This document shows positions 1 to 8,931 of a DNA stretch of 64,000 nt, one piece after another; positions within the stretch are counted from its first letter, which is position 1; each line of letters begins with the position of its first letter. The position numbers and the translations under genes are program-made. Source of the DNA: Halobacteriovoraceae bacterium (GTDB taxonomy: Bacteria > Bdellovibrionota > Bacteriovoracia > Bacteriovoracales > Bacteriovoracaceae); the NCBI GenBank assembly GCA_020635135.1, contig JACKAJ010000015.1, forward strand, positions 372,001-436,000. Direction: 5' to 3'. The notes under the pieces are model-generated. The model was not told the DNA's origin. It saw only the letters and a program-made list of their open reading frames with translations, and did no database searches.

Positions 1-2
1 AG

Positions 3-719
3 CCCCATTTGCTCGCAATTAGTCAATGCTTTTTCAACACCGGGCATTTTATCCCTGAAGCTTTGTTAGAAAAACTCGTCAAAGGACTCGAACCACAAGT
101 CACTGTTCTCGTGGATGGTTATCACTCTTTTGCGACTAGAAAATTGCATTTTCAAAACTTACAAGAGCGCATTTATTTTATTGCTGGTGGATACAAATAC
201 GCCATGGCCGGAGAAGGGATTTGTTTTATGACAGTCCCAACGAACTCCAAACTTGAACCGCTCTATACTGGCTGGATGAGTGAGATTGAAAGACTTGATA
301 ATATGAGCACGGGAGAAGTCTACTACCCTGAAAATGGTCGTCGCTTTGCTGGTTCTACTTTCGATCCGACTGGGCTCTATCGTTTTAATCACATATGGAG
401 TCACTTGGATGACAAAGGGATTACTCTTAATAAAATTCACGAATATATTCTTGAACTGCAAAATTATTTTTTAGAAAAACTTTCTAACACCCAAACAGTT
501 TTATCAAAAGCTAAACTCCACCTCCACTCTCTCGATCACCACGCTCATTTCTTTAGCTTTGAATTTCCCAATAACGAGCAAGCCGCTGAATTTTATAAAT
601 CTGTGCGAAATAAAAACATCATCGTTGATAAAAGAAAAAACATCGTGCGTTTTGGTTTTGGACTCTACTTAACAACGAAAGCTATTGATCAGCTTTTTTT
701 GAGGCTAGAAGAGATTTAA
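3..719 (+). CDS. Class-V aminotransferase, 5' end cut by window
   Basis: This is a PLP-dependent enzyme of the class-V aminotransferase fold (kynureninase / cysteine desulfurase type). The VDGYHSFATRK segment holds the Asp that contacts the PLP ring. GGYKYAMAGEG carries the likely Schiff-base lysine. The frame is open to the left edge, and the first possible start is a TTG in the middle of a conserved region, so the N-terminal part lies outside the window. About 236 residues of a usual 370-400 are visible. The 3' end overlaps the convergent murD by 38 bp. The substrate cannot be told from this fragment. The fold call is firm, the exact function open. Confidence 0.8.
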   Translation, partial: PHLLAISQCFFNTGHFIPEALLEKLVKGLEPQVTVLVDGYHSFATRKLHFQNLQERIYFIAGGYKYAMAGEGICFMTVPTNSKLEPLYTGWMSEIERLDNMSTGEVYYPENGRRFAGSTFDPTGLYRFNHIWSHLDDKGITLNKIHEYILELQNYFLEKLSNTQTVLSKAKLHLHSLDHHAHFFSFEFPNNEQAAEFYKSVRNKNIIVDKRKNIVRFGFGLYLTTKAIDQLFLRLEEI

Positions 720-1914
720 AATGTTCCCCTCGTTCATTAAAATTCTGGTACTGATCATATGAGGGGAATCCCGGACTGAAAAGTATGATCTCACCCACTT
801 TAGGCTTTAAATCCTTCATTACCTGTGCGAGATCGTGATATTTAAAGATATTTTCGTTATTTTCAAAGCATTTCTCTAGTTTTGAAGCTGCTTGGCCAAA
901 AAATCGATAAGACTCTATATTTTTAAATTTCAGTAATTCTTTAAATTCAGAAATATCTTCACTGCGATTTTTTCCCCCTAAAATAAGATGGACTTTCTCT
1001 TTAAGAGGAAAAGCCTCGAGAGCTGTTATTGTCGCCTCGACATTTGTGCTTTTAGAATCATTGTAATATCGAACTCCCTGGTAAGTTCCTGCATATTCTA
1101 AGCGATGAGGAATGCCAGGAAAATCTTCAATTACTTTCTGAAATAGATCATCACAATTAATTCCTGCAGCTTTCAAAGCACGGTAACAAAAAGCAAAGTT
1201 TGAAACATTGTGTTTCCCTTTTACTTTGGCCTTCGATAAATCAAATTTTTGCTCAAACTCCTCAAGATCCACGCAATCAAAAAAATATTGAGCATGAGTC
1301 GCAATTTTATACTTGGCTTCTTTATATTCCTTAAAGTTCGAGTAGCGTTCCATATGATTGGGAGTAATATTCAACAAGCAAGCCACCAATGGCGCAAAGT
1401 CTTCAACGAGCTCGAGTTGAAAACTTGAAAGCTCCAACACAGCAAACTTGGCATTTTGGTATTGGGGATCGAGAAGAATTTCGGCATAGGGAAGCCCCCA
1501 ATTCCCTCCCATAAAGTGGGGAATTTTTAATTTTTTGAGAGCAAAACTCAGCATATTAACAGTTGTCGATTTTCCATTACTTCCCGTCACAGCAATAATA
1601 GGAACATTAGAAAAACTACTCACCAGCTCCATTTCACCTGTTATTTCAATTTTACTTTCTTGAAAATGCTTGACGAGTGGGTGTTCCCAAGCAATTCCTG
1701 GGGATTTTACCACCAAATCAAACTTCAAAGATTGATCAAAATCTTGCTCTGAATAGTCGACGCCCTCAGCTTTTTTGTAATCCAAGACTGTAACGTTAGC
1801 ACCAAATTTAATAAGGAAATCTTTGGTCGCCTTACCGGAGACACCGTACCCCCAGACCAAAACTTTTAGCTCTTTAAAATTTTTCTGATTTTTTATATGG
1901 TTTAAAATACTCAT
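682..1914 (-). CDS. murD: UDP-N-acetylmuramoyl-L-alanine:D-glutamate ligase MurD
   Basis: MurD adds D-glutamate to UDP-MurNAc-L-Ala in the cytoplasmic stage of peptidoglycan synthesis, using ATP. The 410-residue protein has the N-terminal nucleotide-binding motif WGYGVSGKA, the Mur-ligase P-loop TGSNGKST near residue 112, the central NITPNHMERY block and the C-terminal NDSKSTNVEAT and LGGKNRSED motifs. It is slightly shorter than the E. coli enzyme (438). A longer start at a GTG (1923) is possible, but the ATG at 1914 has an AAGG ribosome-binding site at the right distance. That site lies inside a 12-bp hairpin. The gene stands alone, away from any mra/mur division cluster. Confidence 0.93.
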   Translation of the reverse strand: MSILNHIKNQKNFKELKVLVWGYGVSGKATKDFLIKFGANVTVLDYKKAEGVDYSEQDFDQSLKFDLVVKSPGIAWEHPLVKHFQESKIEITGEMELVSSFSNVPIIAVTGSNGKSTTVNMLSFALKKLKIPHFMGGNWGLPYAEILLDPQYQNAKFAVLELSSFQLELVEDFAPLVACLLNITPNHMERYSNFKEYKEAKYKIATHAQYFFDCVDLEEFEQKFDLSKAKVKGKHNVSNFAFCYRALKAAGINCDDLFQKVIEDFPGIPHRLEYAGTYQGVRYYNDSKSTNVEATITALEAFPLKEKVHLILGGKNRSEDISEFKELLKFKNIESYRFFGQAASKLEKCFENNENIFKYHDLAQVMKDLKPKVGEIILFSPGFPSYDQYQNFNERGEHFKSLLASKKADQ

Positions 1915-1918
1915 GGTC

Positions 1919-1957
1919 TGCACCTTTAGTCTTTATTATCAAAAAACTAAAGGTGCA
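1919..1957 (-). promoter_or_regulatory. Perfect 12-bp hairpin covering the murD ribosome-binding site
   Basis: TGCACCTTTAGT (1919-1930) and ACTAAAGGTGCA (1946-1957) are perfect complements separated by 15 nt. In the transcript of the minus strand the second arm contains the AAAGG Shine-Dalgarno of murD, four bases before its ATG. Read-through RNA from the upstream gene would therefore hide the site. The T-rich loop contains GATAAT, which could act as a -10 box and yield a transcript lacking the first arm. The hairpin is seen directly; the regulatory role is inferred. It could also act as a weak terminator of the upstream gene. Confidence 0.6.
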
Positions 1958-1972
1958 GCAATATGTTAAAAT

Positions 1973-2458
1973 TTAGGTCGTGTGATCAAAGTCAAAATAG
2001 AGAAAATCACCTGTTGAGAGATAAATATATAAGTGAAGAATGGAGCAATACTCTGACTCTTCACAAGTATCATCTGGATTGACAACAAAAACAGCTTCAA
2101 ACAATTCTCTGGTCAGAAAATACTCGAGAGCATCTCTAAACTCATGAGTATCGTCCACATAATATTTCCAATCACCATTATAAAGAATATCTTTCCCCTG
2201 AAGTTCCCATATATCCCACCCGTATGATGAGCTTCCGTCATTGTATTCTTCATTCAATCGCTCAACCTCTTTTTCACTATCAAAACTAGAGACGTCGAAA
2301 GAATCTTTCTGGCAATCACCATTTCCAATAGATTCACAGCCAACTTCCATCAATCTTTGGACATTCTCAGCAATTTCTAATTCAGGAAAAAGAGATCCCT
2401 GCTGAGCCAAGCTGATTTGAGAAACAAGTAAAGTCGCAATTAAAAGTATTATTTTCAT
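1973..2458 (-). CDS. Small exported protein, unknown function
   Basis: I do not recognise this 161-residue protein. It starts with a clear Sec signal peptide (MKIILLIATLLVSQISLAQQG) with a probable cleavage after LAQ or nearby. The mature part is strongly acidic and has several Cys residues (VGCESIGNGDCQ, DTCEESEYC) that could form disulfides in the periplasm. I chose the ATG at 2458 because GGGAGG lies just upstream; a start 12 codons earlier would bury the signal peptide. It is followed by the murD hairpin and murD in the same direction. Confidence 0.7.
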   Translation of the reverse strand: MKIILLIATLLVSQISLAQQGSLFPELEIAENVQRLMEVGCESIGNGDCQKDSFDVSSFDSEKEVERLNEEYNDGSSSYGWDIWELQGKDILYNGDWKYYVDDTHEFRDALEYFLTRELFEAVFVVNPDDTCEESEYCSILHLYIYLSTGDFLYFDFDHTT

Positions 2459-2535
2459 AATTTCCTCCCGTAAAGTGATGAATGCGATTATCATTTAATT
2501 TTATTTATGTAAAAATTTTTGTATGATGCTGCTCT

Positions 2536-3741
2536 ATGAAATCGGACGAATATCAAAGACTTAAAGATATAGAGGACTTTATCGAGCCCTTTCATGACCT
2601 TTGGCAGTATGAAATCCTCAACGAACACCCTCGTCTCTACAATCCTCATTGGGAAGCCTGGGCCTGTGAGCTCTCAAGGTTTGATCCCTCAGAACTCTCT
2701 TTCTATCTTCAAAATTACCAATCGCCTAAACTTTCAAGTGAGTTTAATAACTACTTAAAAGATATAAGAGAACTTCAAGACTGGAATAAGTTTAAAATCT
2801 CGCAAGATATATTTAAAAACGCTGAACTTCACCATGCCTGCCGAAAAACAACTCCCAAAAAAAGGCATGAAATTAATTGCATCGTGAACTACTTTTCAAA
2901 CACAAAGCTCGATCAAATAGTCGACTTTGCAGGGGGAGTCGGTCACCTCTCTCAGGCGCTAAGTTTCTATCACGCTCATTCACCTATTCTTTGCCTCGAT
3001 TGCGATGAAAATCTTCTCAATCTTGGAAAAAAGAGAGTTGAAAACTACTGCTCCGACTGGAAGTCACCTCCACAATTTGAAAACTTTTCTATTAAAAAAG
3101 ATATGGAACTCAATAAAGAGTACAAGACTCTTTTAGGACTTCATTGTTGTGGGGATCTCACTCAGTATATTCTGGATTATTTTAAAAATTCGAGAGCTCA
3201 AAATCTCTTGAGTGTTGGGTGTTGCTATCACAAAATCACTGATTCAATACCCCAAATTCCAGGATTCAAAAATTTTCAATACTCACTGTACGCAAAGACG
3301 TTGGCCACTCGCTCACACGCTCCAAGCACTCCTAAAGATCTCGCTATTCGCTTTCAAGTGAAAAAGTATCGCTACAGTTTTGAGCTTCTGCTGCGCTCTG
3401 AGTTTGGGATAACAGAGACCTCTACCTTAAAAAGCTCTCTCAAAAATATTTATAAAAATAATTTCGCAAACTATGCCCGGCACCAATTGGAAAGACTTCA
3501 TCTCCCTTCTCTCTCTAGTACAACACTCGAGAACTTCTACCAATCTCCTTTGATTAAAAAAGAATCAAATCGCTTAATTTACTTAGGTTTTTTGCGCCAA
3601 TCTCTAGGTAGGTTAATTGAAATGTCTATCGTACTCAGAAGATGTGTTGATTTACAAAATACAAACAAAGAAGTGTCGATGTTGGAAATTTTTGATCGCG
3701 ATATCTCTCAGCGAAATCTTGCTATTGTTGGTGCAAAATAA
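2536..3741 (+). CDS. METTL25/RRNAD1-like SAM-dependent methyltransferase
   Basis: This 401-residue cytosolic protein has a class-I methyltransferase core. It carries the hallmark blocks of the mainly eukaryotic METTL25/RRNAD1 family: TPKKRHEI near residue 106 (family MSPKKxHE), the SAM-binding loop DFAGGVGHLSQ near 130, LLGLHCCGDL near 200 and SVGCCYHKI near 227. An acidic residue follows strand 2 (CLDCDENLL). The C-terminal third is less conserved. Known relatives are poorly characterised and their substrate is uncertain, so none is given here. The gene is divergent from the small exported gene upstream and ends at a shared terminator with the convergent porin. Confidence 0.75.
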   Translation: MKSDEYQRLKDIEDFIEPFHDLWQYEILNEHPRLYNPHWEAWACELSRFDPSELSFYLQNYQSPKLSSEFNNYLKDIRELQDWNKFKISQDIFKNAELHHACRKTTPKKRHEINCIVNYFSNTKLDQIVDFAGGVGHLSQALSFYHAHSPILCLDCDENLLNLGKKRVENYCSDWKSPPQFENFSIKKDMELNKEYKTLLGLHCCGDLTQYILDYFKNSRAQNLLSVGCCYHKITDSIPQIPGFKNFQYSLYAKTLATRSHAPSTPKDLAIRFQVKKYRYSFELLLRSEFGITETSTLKSSLKNIYKNNFANYARHQLERLHLPSLSSTTLENFYQSPLIKKESNRLIYLGFLRQSLGRLIEMSIVLRRCVDLQNTNKEVSMLEIFDRDISQRNLAIVGAK

Positions 3742-3743
3742 AA

Positions 3744-3767
3744 AAGCGGACTCTTTCGAGTCCGCTT
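3744..3767. terminator. Bidirectional terminator hairpin
   Basis: AAGCGGACTC (3744-3753) pairs perfectly with GAGTCCGCTT (3758-3767) across a TTTC loop. It sits between two convergent genes. A-rich sequence precedes it on the plus strand, so a U-run follows the stem in minus-strand transcripts. Confidence 0.8.
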
Positions 3768-3808
3768 AGTTCCACTAGGAGGTTTCAGGAGGTCTAGTAT
3801 ATCGTTAC

Positions 3809-4864
3809 TTAGAACGAATGTATCCAAGCTAAAGCAACCGTCATTTCGTTATCTTGTGCTTCTCCCTCATCATCAGTGTAGATCTCTTCATCAGAAGAAT
3901 CTTGTCTTACTTCAAGTCTGAATTCAGATCCACTGTCGCACATATAAGAACCTGTAAGCGTGATACCAGTTAACTTGTAGTTAGTAGTTCCAACACCATC
4001 ATCTACGAATGAAGCAGCCCCTGCTTTATCATCGTTTTCCCACATGTCATAACGAAGAGCAAAGTAGAGGTTATCTGAGTGTTGATATTTTGCGTATACT
4101 GCATAGTTTGTCCATGCTGTATCGTTAGCATCTTCATCAACTTCACCCATTAGGTAGTTAAGAGCGAATGACCATTGGCTGTTAAGATCAAAAGTGGCAA
4201 CGATGTTGTGATCAACTCTTTTATTACCAGCAGTTTGAACTGTACCATCTCTATCAGTCCAATAGTTATAAGTTACACTCCAGTTGTCCATTCCATAACC
4301 AAGTTGAAAGCTATAAGCTTTTTGATTATCTGCTTCTGCAGTTGTATCTGCTCCATCATAAGCATAAACCCCAGCATTGAATCCAGAATCGTGCTTATAA
4401 TTAACAGCTAAACCATCAGCTGATTTTGGCATAAATTGAAAACCAAGAGATCTAGAGTAGTTCCAGTTATCCTTGGCATAAATTCCTTCAAAACCAGTGT
4501 TTGTATGAAGACGCCCAATAGTTACAGAAACCATATCATTGATGTGGTGTCTTAAGTAAGCTTGAGAAATGTCATCATTAGCACCTGCAGTTACTGTTTG
4601 CTCTCCACGAGCAAAGTCAATCAACCAATCTACTTTTTTGTGGCTTCCAGAAAAGTTTAAATCGACAAGTCCAACACTGAAGCCTTTGTTATCAGTATTG
4701 TACGCGTGATAACTCGCATCAACATTGTTTGAGCTATTGTACGTGTAGTTCGCATCAATAGTTCCGTGAATGTTTACCTGACTCATGTGGTTATCTGCTT
4801 TTGCGACGCCCGCAACAAGTAGAGCTCCAAAGAGTAAGGCAGAAATTCTCTTAATTCGTAACAT
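3809..4864 (-). CDS. Outer-membrane beta-barrel porin-like protein
   Basis: This is a 351-residue outer-membrane protein with a signal peptide (ISALLFGALLVAGVAKAD). Alternating aromatic/polar strands run through the whole mature chain and it ends in phenylalanine (ALAWIHSF), the usual signal for barrel assembly. The layout (VNIHGTIDANYTYNSS..., VGLVDLNFSG, GRLHTNTGFEGI) resembles the OmpL-like BBP2 group of putative porins. It would form a diffusion channel, but its selectivity cannot be judged. The start has AGGAG nine bases upstream. The coding sequence is less AT-rich than its neighbours, as is common for abundant proteins. Confidence 0.8.
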   Translation of the reverse strand: MLRIKRISALLFGALLVAGVAKADNHMSQVNIHGTIDANYTYNSSNNVDASYHAYNTDNKGFSVGLVDLNFSGSHKKVDWLIDFARGEQTVTAGANDDISQAYLRHHINDMVSVTIGRLHTNTGFEGIYAKDNWNYSRSLGFQFMPKSADGLAVNYKHDSGFNAGVYAYDGADTTAEADNQKAYSFQLGYGMDNWSVTYNYWTDRDGTVQTAGNKRVDHNIVATFDLNSQWSFALNYLMGEVDEDANDTAWTNYAVYAKYQHSDNLYFALRYDMWENDDKAGAASFVDDGVGTTNYKLTGITLTGSYMCDSGSEFRLEVRQDSSDEEIYTDDEGEAQDNEMTVALAWIHSF

Positions 4865-5129
4865 AATTTTCTCCTTCTTTCGGTTCCTATAAGTTTTTAC
4901 TAGTCGTATAGTAGTTGCTTTAGTTTTCTTCCGACTAAATTTAAATAACTAATTTACACTGGTTTGCTTAGATGATGGCAATGCTTATTTAAAAACTCAA
5001 CGTTTTTTTTATGAAAATAACCACTGTCTCAGTATTTTTCGTATTTTTTTTTGCTTTTATAATGAATTCGACAATTTTTTGACAACAACTTACCCTGTTA
5101 TATTCGTTTCTAACCTAGATAATTTTTTT

Positions 5130-6443
5130 TTAAAAAACTTTTTTGCCACGATAAAAAACATTTTTTACGTGCAGTGGGTATTGAGCTCTTTGAGTTTTGT
5201 ATTTGTCGATTAGTTTTTTGAGAATTTGTTCGGGATTTTTATTTTTTAAATTTCGATACGGATTTTTAATAACTAAAAAATTTGCTTCTTTATTTTTAGA
5301 AAAATTTCCCAGTTTTTTTTCTACACCCAAGATTTCCGCTCCCGCCAAACTCGCGTGATAGAGCGCCTTTACAAAGCTAACCGCCTTCCCGGCTCGCAAA
5401 TTTTGATAATAAAACGATCGCATAACATCGAACATAGAAAGATGGGGACCAGCTCCAATATCACTGCCTAAGGCCCATGGAATTTTGAATTTTTCCACTC
5501 GCTTAAAATTAAAAAGTCCAGACTCTAATCCTTGTTCACGATGAGGGGCATTGGAGGTCGGGCAGTGAACCAAAGCGGTTTTAGTCTTGGCCAAAAGCTT
5601 TAACTCAGACTCGCTTAAGTGAATTGCATGGCCCATCAAGGTTTTTGCTCCTAGCACCCCGCATTTACCATAGATTTCCGTATAATTTTCTACATGACCA
5701 AAACCTCGAAACTCCCTATATAGACTTAGAGTCGAGCGAATCTCATCATGATTTTCACTCAAGTGAGATTGAATAAAGCTTTGATTTTTTTTGGCTTGCT
5801 TAGAGCCAAATTTCATGGTCTCAGGGTCGGTGGCCAAAGCGAAGCGAGGCGTAAAACAATAACGTTCTTTAAATTTTTCAGCGAATTTTTTAATTTGTGC
5901 TCGCGCTTGGGGAATTTTTTGACTCAAAAATGCTGGCGAATTCATAGTCATGACCACATCACCAATGACAAAATGCCCTCGAGCTTCTTTAAATGCATAT
6001 TCTAAGGCATGAGCGTGAATCGAGCTATATATAGCCCCTCCCAGCGTTCCACCAGCCAAAAGTTTTCTAAAAAATTGCCTAGCTTCCTTTTTTGCATAAG
6101 ACCTATTTTTAAACTTATTTTCTGCAGGAAAAGTGTATTTCGTTAGCCACTCTAAAAGTGAATCTTTAGGCTTAGCTCTCACATGGTCCTGAACCCAATG
6201 AAAGTGCATATCAAAAAATGGTGGCATGAGAATATATTCAGAGAAATCGCAAACTTCACAATTTATTTTATTTATTTCTTCTTTTAAATCCTGAATGCCC
6301 AGACTTGAAAAATTGTAAATTTTTTTTATTTTAAATTCTTTTTCACTCCCCTCTTCCAAATAAAGGGCTCCATAGAAAAATTCACACTTCTTATCACTTA
6401 GAGGGTTGAGAATATGACCGAGAATTAACTTATTCAACTTCAC
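5130..6443 (-). CDS. guaD: Guanine deaminase
   Basis: This zinc amidohydrolase of 437 residues most likely converts guanine to xanthine in purine salvage. Metal-ligand motifs appear in order: DMHFHWVQD (HxH), QSHLSENHDE, MGHAIHLSE and LGSDIGAG (last Asp). LLEWLTKYTFPAE and HCPTSNAPH are characteristic of guanine deaminases. The start codon is GTG without a strong ribosome-binding site. Only 36 bp separate it from the divergent nfeD, so at least one promoter must lie inside a coding region. Another purine-type amidohydrolase activity is possible but less likely. Confidence 0.87.
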   Translation of the reverse strand: MKLNKLILGHILNPLSDKKCEFFYGALYLEEGSEKEFKIKKIYNFSSLGIQDLKEEINKINCEVCDFSEYILMPPFFDMHFHWVQDHVRAKPKDSLLEWLTKYTFPAENKFKNRSYAKKEARQFFRKLLAGGTLGGAIYSSIHAHALEYAFKEARGHFVIGDVVMTMNSPAFLSQKIPQARAQIKKFAEKFKERYCFTPRFALATDPETMKFGSKQAKKNQSFIQSHLSENHDEIRSTLSLYREFRGFGHVENYTEIYGKCGVLGAKTLMGHAIHLSESELKLLAKTKTALVHCPTSNAPHREQGLESGLFNFKRVEKFKIPWALGSDIGAGPHLSMFDVMRSFYYQNLRAGKAVSFVKALYHASLAGAEILGVEKKLGNFSKNKEANFLVIKNPYRNLKNKNPEQILKKLIDKYKTQRAQYPLHVKNVFYRGKKVF

Positions 6444-6479
6444 TTATGTATCCAAAATTATTAATATGTGTTCAAAATT

Positions 6480-7832
6480 ATGATAAAAGTATTTTTCTTC
6501 AGTATTTTCACTTTTTGGAGTGCCCTCGTTCTTGGCTCACAAGATTATCGAGTCCAAAAAGTCTATGAGCTTAACGTTCAATCGACAATAAACCCTGCCA
6601 TTCTTCGTTATCTTAAGTCTGGCTTTGAACAAGCTCGCTCTACAGAAAACTCTCTCGTTTTAATTAAGCTCAACACTCCTGGCGGGCTCGTCTCAACTAC
6701 TAAAGATATTATCGGTTTAATCGGTGAAAGTCACCGTCCTGTCGTGATTTGGGTTACTCCAGAGGGCGCCAGTGCCACGAGCGCGGGAGCGCTCATCAGT
6801 TCTTCTGCCCATTTTCTCTTCATGTCCCCGGGAAGCAATATTGGCGCAGCCACTCCTATAGGAATGGGCGGTGATATTGGAGAAAAAATCGTTCAAAAGA
6901 ACAACAAAGGCGAAGAAAAAGTTGTGGGACAAAGTGATGTGCGCGCTAAAGCCGTCAATGATTTAGTTGCGCTTACGAAATCACTTTGTGAGGCTCGAGG
7001 CCGAAGTGCCAAACACTTTGAGCTCATGATTAGCCAGGCAAAGAGCTATAGCGGGATTGAAGCTCTAGAAAAGGGAATCATTAACGGTGTCATCAACAAT
7101 AGAACTGAGCTCACCGAAGCCATCAACAATAAGAACATTAAAATTTTAGGAAAAGAATACATCACACTCATGGATGCAACTGCTGAGTTTCAACCAATAG
7201 AAATGAGCGCCGGTGATTATCTTCTCAATATATTCTCTAACCCACAGCTGGCTTACATTCTCTTTTTAATTGGTGCTGCTCTCATTTATTTTGAACTGCA
7301 AGCTCCTGGCGGATTTATATCTGGGTCACTCGGTGTGATTTTTCTCATTCTCGCAGGCATGGGGTTTCAAGTTCTTCCCGTCAATGTTGGCGCCATCGGG
7401 TTAATCATTCTCTCCTTTATACTATTTGTAATAGAAATGTATGTGACCAGTTATGGAATCCTTACCTTAGGAGGAGTGGTCTCCTTAGTCTTTGGCTCAA
7501 GTCTACTCTTTGAAACCAGTGACTCTCTCATTATTCTCGATAAAAGATTTATCTTTTCAGCTGTCGGAGGCATTGTCGCCTTTGTTGCCCTCATAACTTA
7601 TATTTTCATTCACTATCGTCGCAAAGATGATCAGGACTTCTTTGGACCCTTAAAAGAAGAAGGAGTTATTCACAAAGTGAACGACGAACATGGAAAAAAA
7701 ATCTATCAAGTTAAAATTGGGGGAAGTTTTTGGAAGGCCCAAAGCCATGAAGACAATCTTGAAGTTGGTGACCGGGTTCGCGTTTCTCAAAAGGATCAAT
7801 CCCATCTGCTCATCTGGATTCAAAAAATTTAA
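6480..7832 (+). CDS. nfeD: NfeD-family membrane serine protease
   Basis: This membrane protein of about 450 residues starts with a signal/anchor segment and a ClpP-like protease domain. GASATSAGALI near residues 90-100 holds the catalytic Ser, and the SPGSNIGAATPIG loop follows. Four or five transmembrane helices come next (around residues 250-380), then a C-terminal OB-fold NfeD domain. Long NfeD proteins cleave stomatin-type partners, and the partner gene follows 12 bp downstream. The ATG at 6480 starts the hydrophobic segment; an in-frame GTG at 6468 is an alternative. Neither has a good ribosome-binding site. Confidence 0.88.
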   Translation: MIKVFFFSIFTFWSALVLGSQDYRVQKVYELNVQSTINPAILRYLKSGFEQARSTENSLVLIKLNTPGGLVSTTKDIIGLIGESHRPVVIWVTPEGASATSAGALISSSAHFLFMSPGSNIGAATPIGMGGDIGEKIVQKNNKGEEKVVGQSDVRAKAVNDLVALTKSLCEARGRSAKHFELMISQAKSYSGIEALEKGIINGVINNRTELTEAINNKNIKILGKEYITLMDATAEFQPIEMSAGDYLLNIFSNPQLAYILFLIGAALIYFELQAPGGFISGSLGVIFLILAGMGFQVLPVNVGAIGLIILSFILFVIEMYVTSYGILTLGGVVSLVFGSSLLFETSDSLIILDKRFIFSAVGGIVAFVALITYIFIHYRRKDDQDFFGPLKEEGVIHKVNDEHGKKIYQVKIGGSFWKAQSHEDNLEVGDRVRVSQKDQSHLLIWIQKI

Positions 7833-7844
7833 CCGGAGGAATAT

Positions 7845-8585
7845 ATGCCATTCACATTTTTACCATTTTTAGTCATTTTTCTCGTGTTGCTTTTTAGCTG
7901 CGTAAAAATACTCAACGAATACGAAAGAGGTGTTGTTTTCAGGCTAGGGAATTTCACTGGAGTCCGTGGACCCGGTCTCATTCTCCTCATCCCTGGAATT
8001 GAGAAAATGATAAAAGTCGATCTCCGAGTGGTCACCATGGATGTCCCTAGCCAAGACATCATTACAAAAGACAACGTCACAGTTAAAGTGAACGGTGTCG
8101 TATACTTTCGGGTCAACACTCCTGAAAAAGCCGTTATTTCAGTGGCCAATTATATTCACGCTACCGGACAAATTGCTCAAACCACTTTGCGATCTGTAAT
8201 CGGACAATATGAACTTGATGAAGTCCTTGCCCACCGGGATGAAATCAATGCCAAACTGCAAACAATTCTTGATGAACTGACTGAACCATGGGGGGTGAAG
8301 GTTACAAACGTTGAATTGAAAGCCATTGATCTCCCTGAGGCCATGCAAAGAGTAATCGCCAGGCAAGCTGAGGCTGAAAGAGAAAAACGCGCTAAGATTA
8401 TCTCGGCTGCTGGGGAGTATGAGGCCAGTAAAAAACTTGCCGAAGCTGCAGAAGTTTTGGCATCTCAAAAAGACGCCATTACTTTGCGCTATCTCGATAC
8501 TATGCGAGAAATCAGTACTAATAATAAAAATAGCACGACCTTTTTCCCATTTCCCATTGAACTACTTGGGAAATTTATGAAATAA
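7845..8585 (+). CDS. Slipin (stomatin/SPFH-domain membrane protein)
   Basis: This 246-residue band-7/SPFH protein has an N-terminal membrane hairpin (FLPFLVIFLVLLFSCV). It carries the slipin signatures RGVVFRLGNFTGVRGPGL, DIITKDNVTVKVNGVVYFRV and a C-terminal coiled coil rich in Ala and Glu (ARQAEAEREKRAKII). Such proteins oligomerise and organise membrane microdomains. It follows nfeD by 12 bp with a CGGAGG ribosome-binding site, the standard nfeD-slipin operon in which NfeD is thought to process or cap the slipin. Confidence 0.9.
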   Translation: MPFTFLPFLVIFLVLLFSCVKILNEYERGVVFRLGNFTGVRGPGLILLIPGIEKMIKVDLRVVTMDVPSQDIITKDNVTVKVNGVVYFRVNTPEKAVISVANYIHATGQIAQTTLRSVIGQYELDEVLAHRDEINAKLQTILDELTEPWGVKVTNVELKAIDLPEAMQRVIARQAEAEREKRAKIISAAGEYEASKKLAEAAEVLASQKDAITLRYLDTMREISTNNKNSTTFFPFPIELLGKFMK

Positions 8586-8589
8586 TTAA

Positions 8590-8832
8590 TCAGTTTTGAG
8601 GTTTATTGAGCTTATCTACTGAATCTTGAGGTGTTTCAACTGATATTTCTGGACCTTTAATAGAGGCCGGTACCCTTTTGATCATTTTTTCATGATCCAG
8701 GTCACTGTTGTTGTTTTCGTTTTCTATTAGACTTAAAAGGTGTTCGTTTTTTTTACCACTCATGATTGGCTCCATGGCCAAGAGATAAAATGAAGCAGCT
8801 AAAAAAATGAATGAACCTAATATTCGACTCAT
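8590..8832 (-). CDS. Small single-pass membrane protein, unknown
   Basis: This 80-residue protein has one N-terminal hydrophobic helix (ILGSFIFLAASFYLLAME) and a polar, charged tail. I do not recognise it. It is convergent with the slipin gene, ending 4 bp from it, and divergent from the phenylalanine hydroxylase gene. No clear ribosome-binding site precedes the ATG. A hydrophobic N-terminus followed by a soluble tail makes chance coding unlikely, but it remains a weak call. Confidence 0.5.
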   Translation of the reverse strand: MSRILGSFIFLAASFYLLAMEPIMSGKKNEHLLSLIENENNNSDLDHEKMIKRVPASIKGPEISVETPQDSVDKLNKPQN

Positions 8833-8931
8833 TACATTAATTATCAGATAGAATAGTTTATTAATAAAGAGTCATTTGAAAAAAACGGTAAGCTTAACTA
8901 AAATAATAACTGACTACGGAGATCACTCTAT

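Noticed and set aside
6468..6482. A shared promoter in the 36-bp gap between guaD and nfeD
   Set aside because: The gap is too short and no -10/-35 pair stands out; promoters must be inside the genes if both are transcribed separately.
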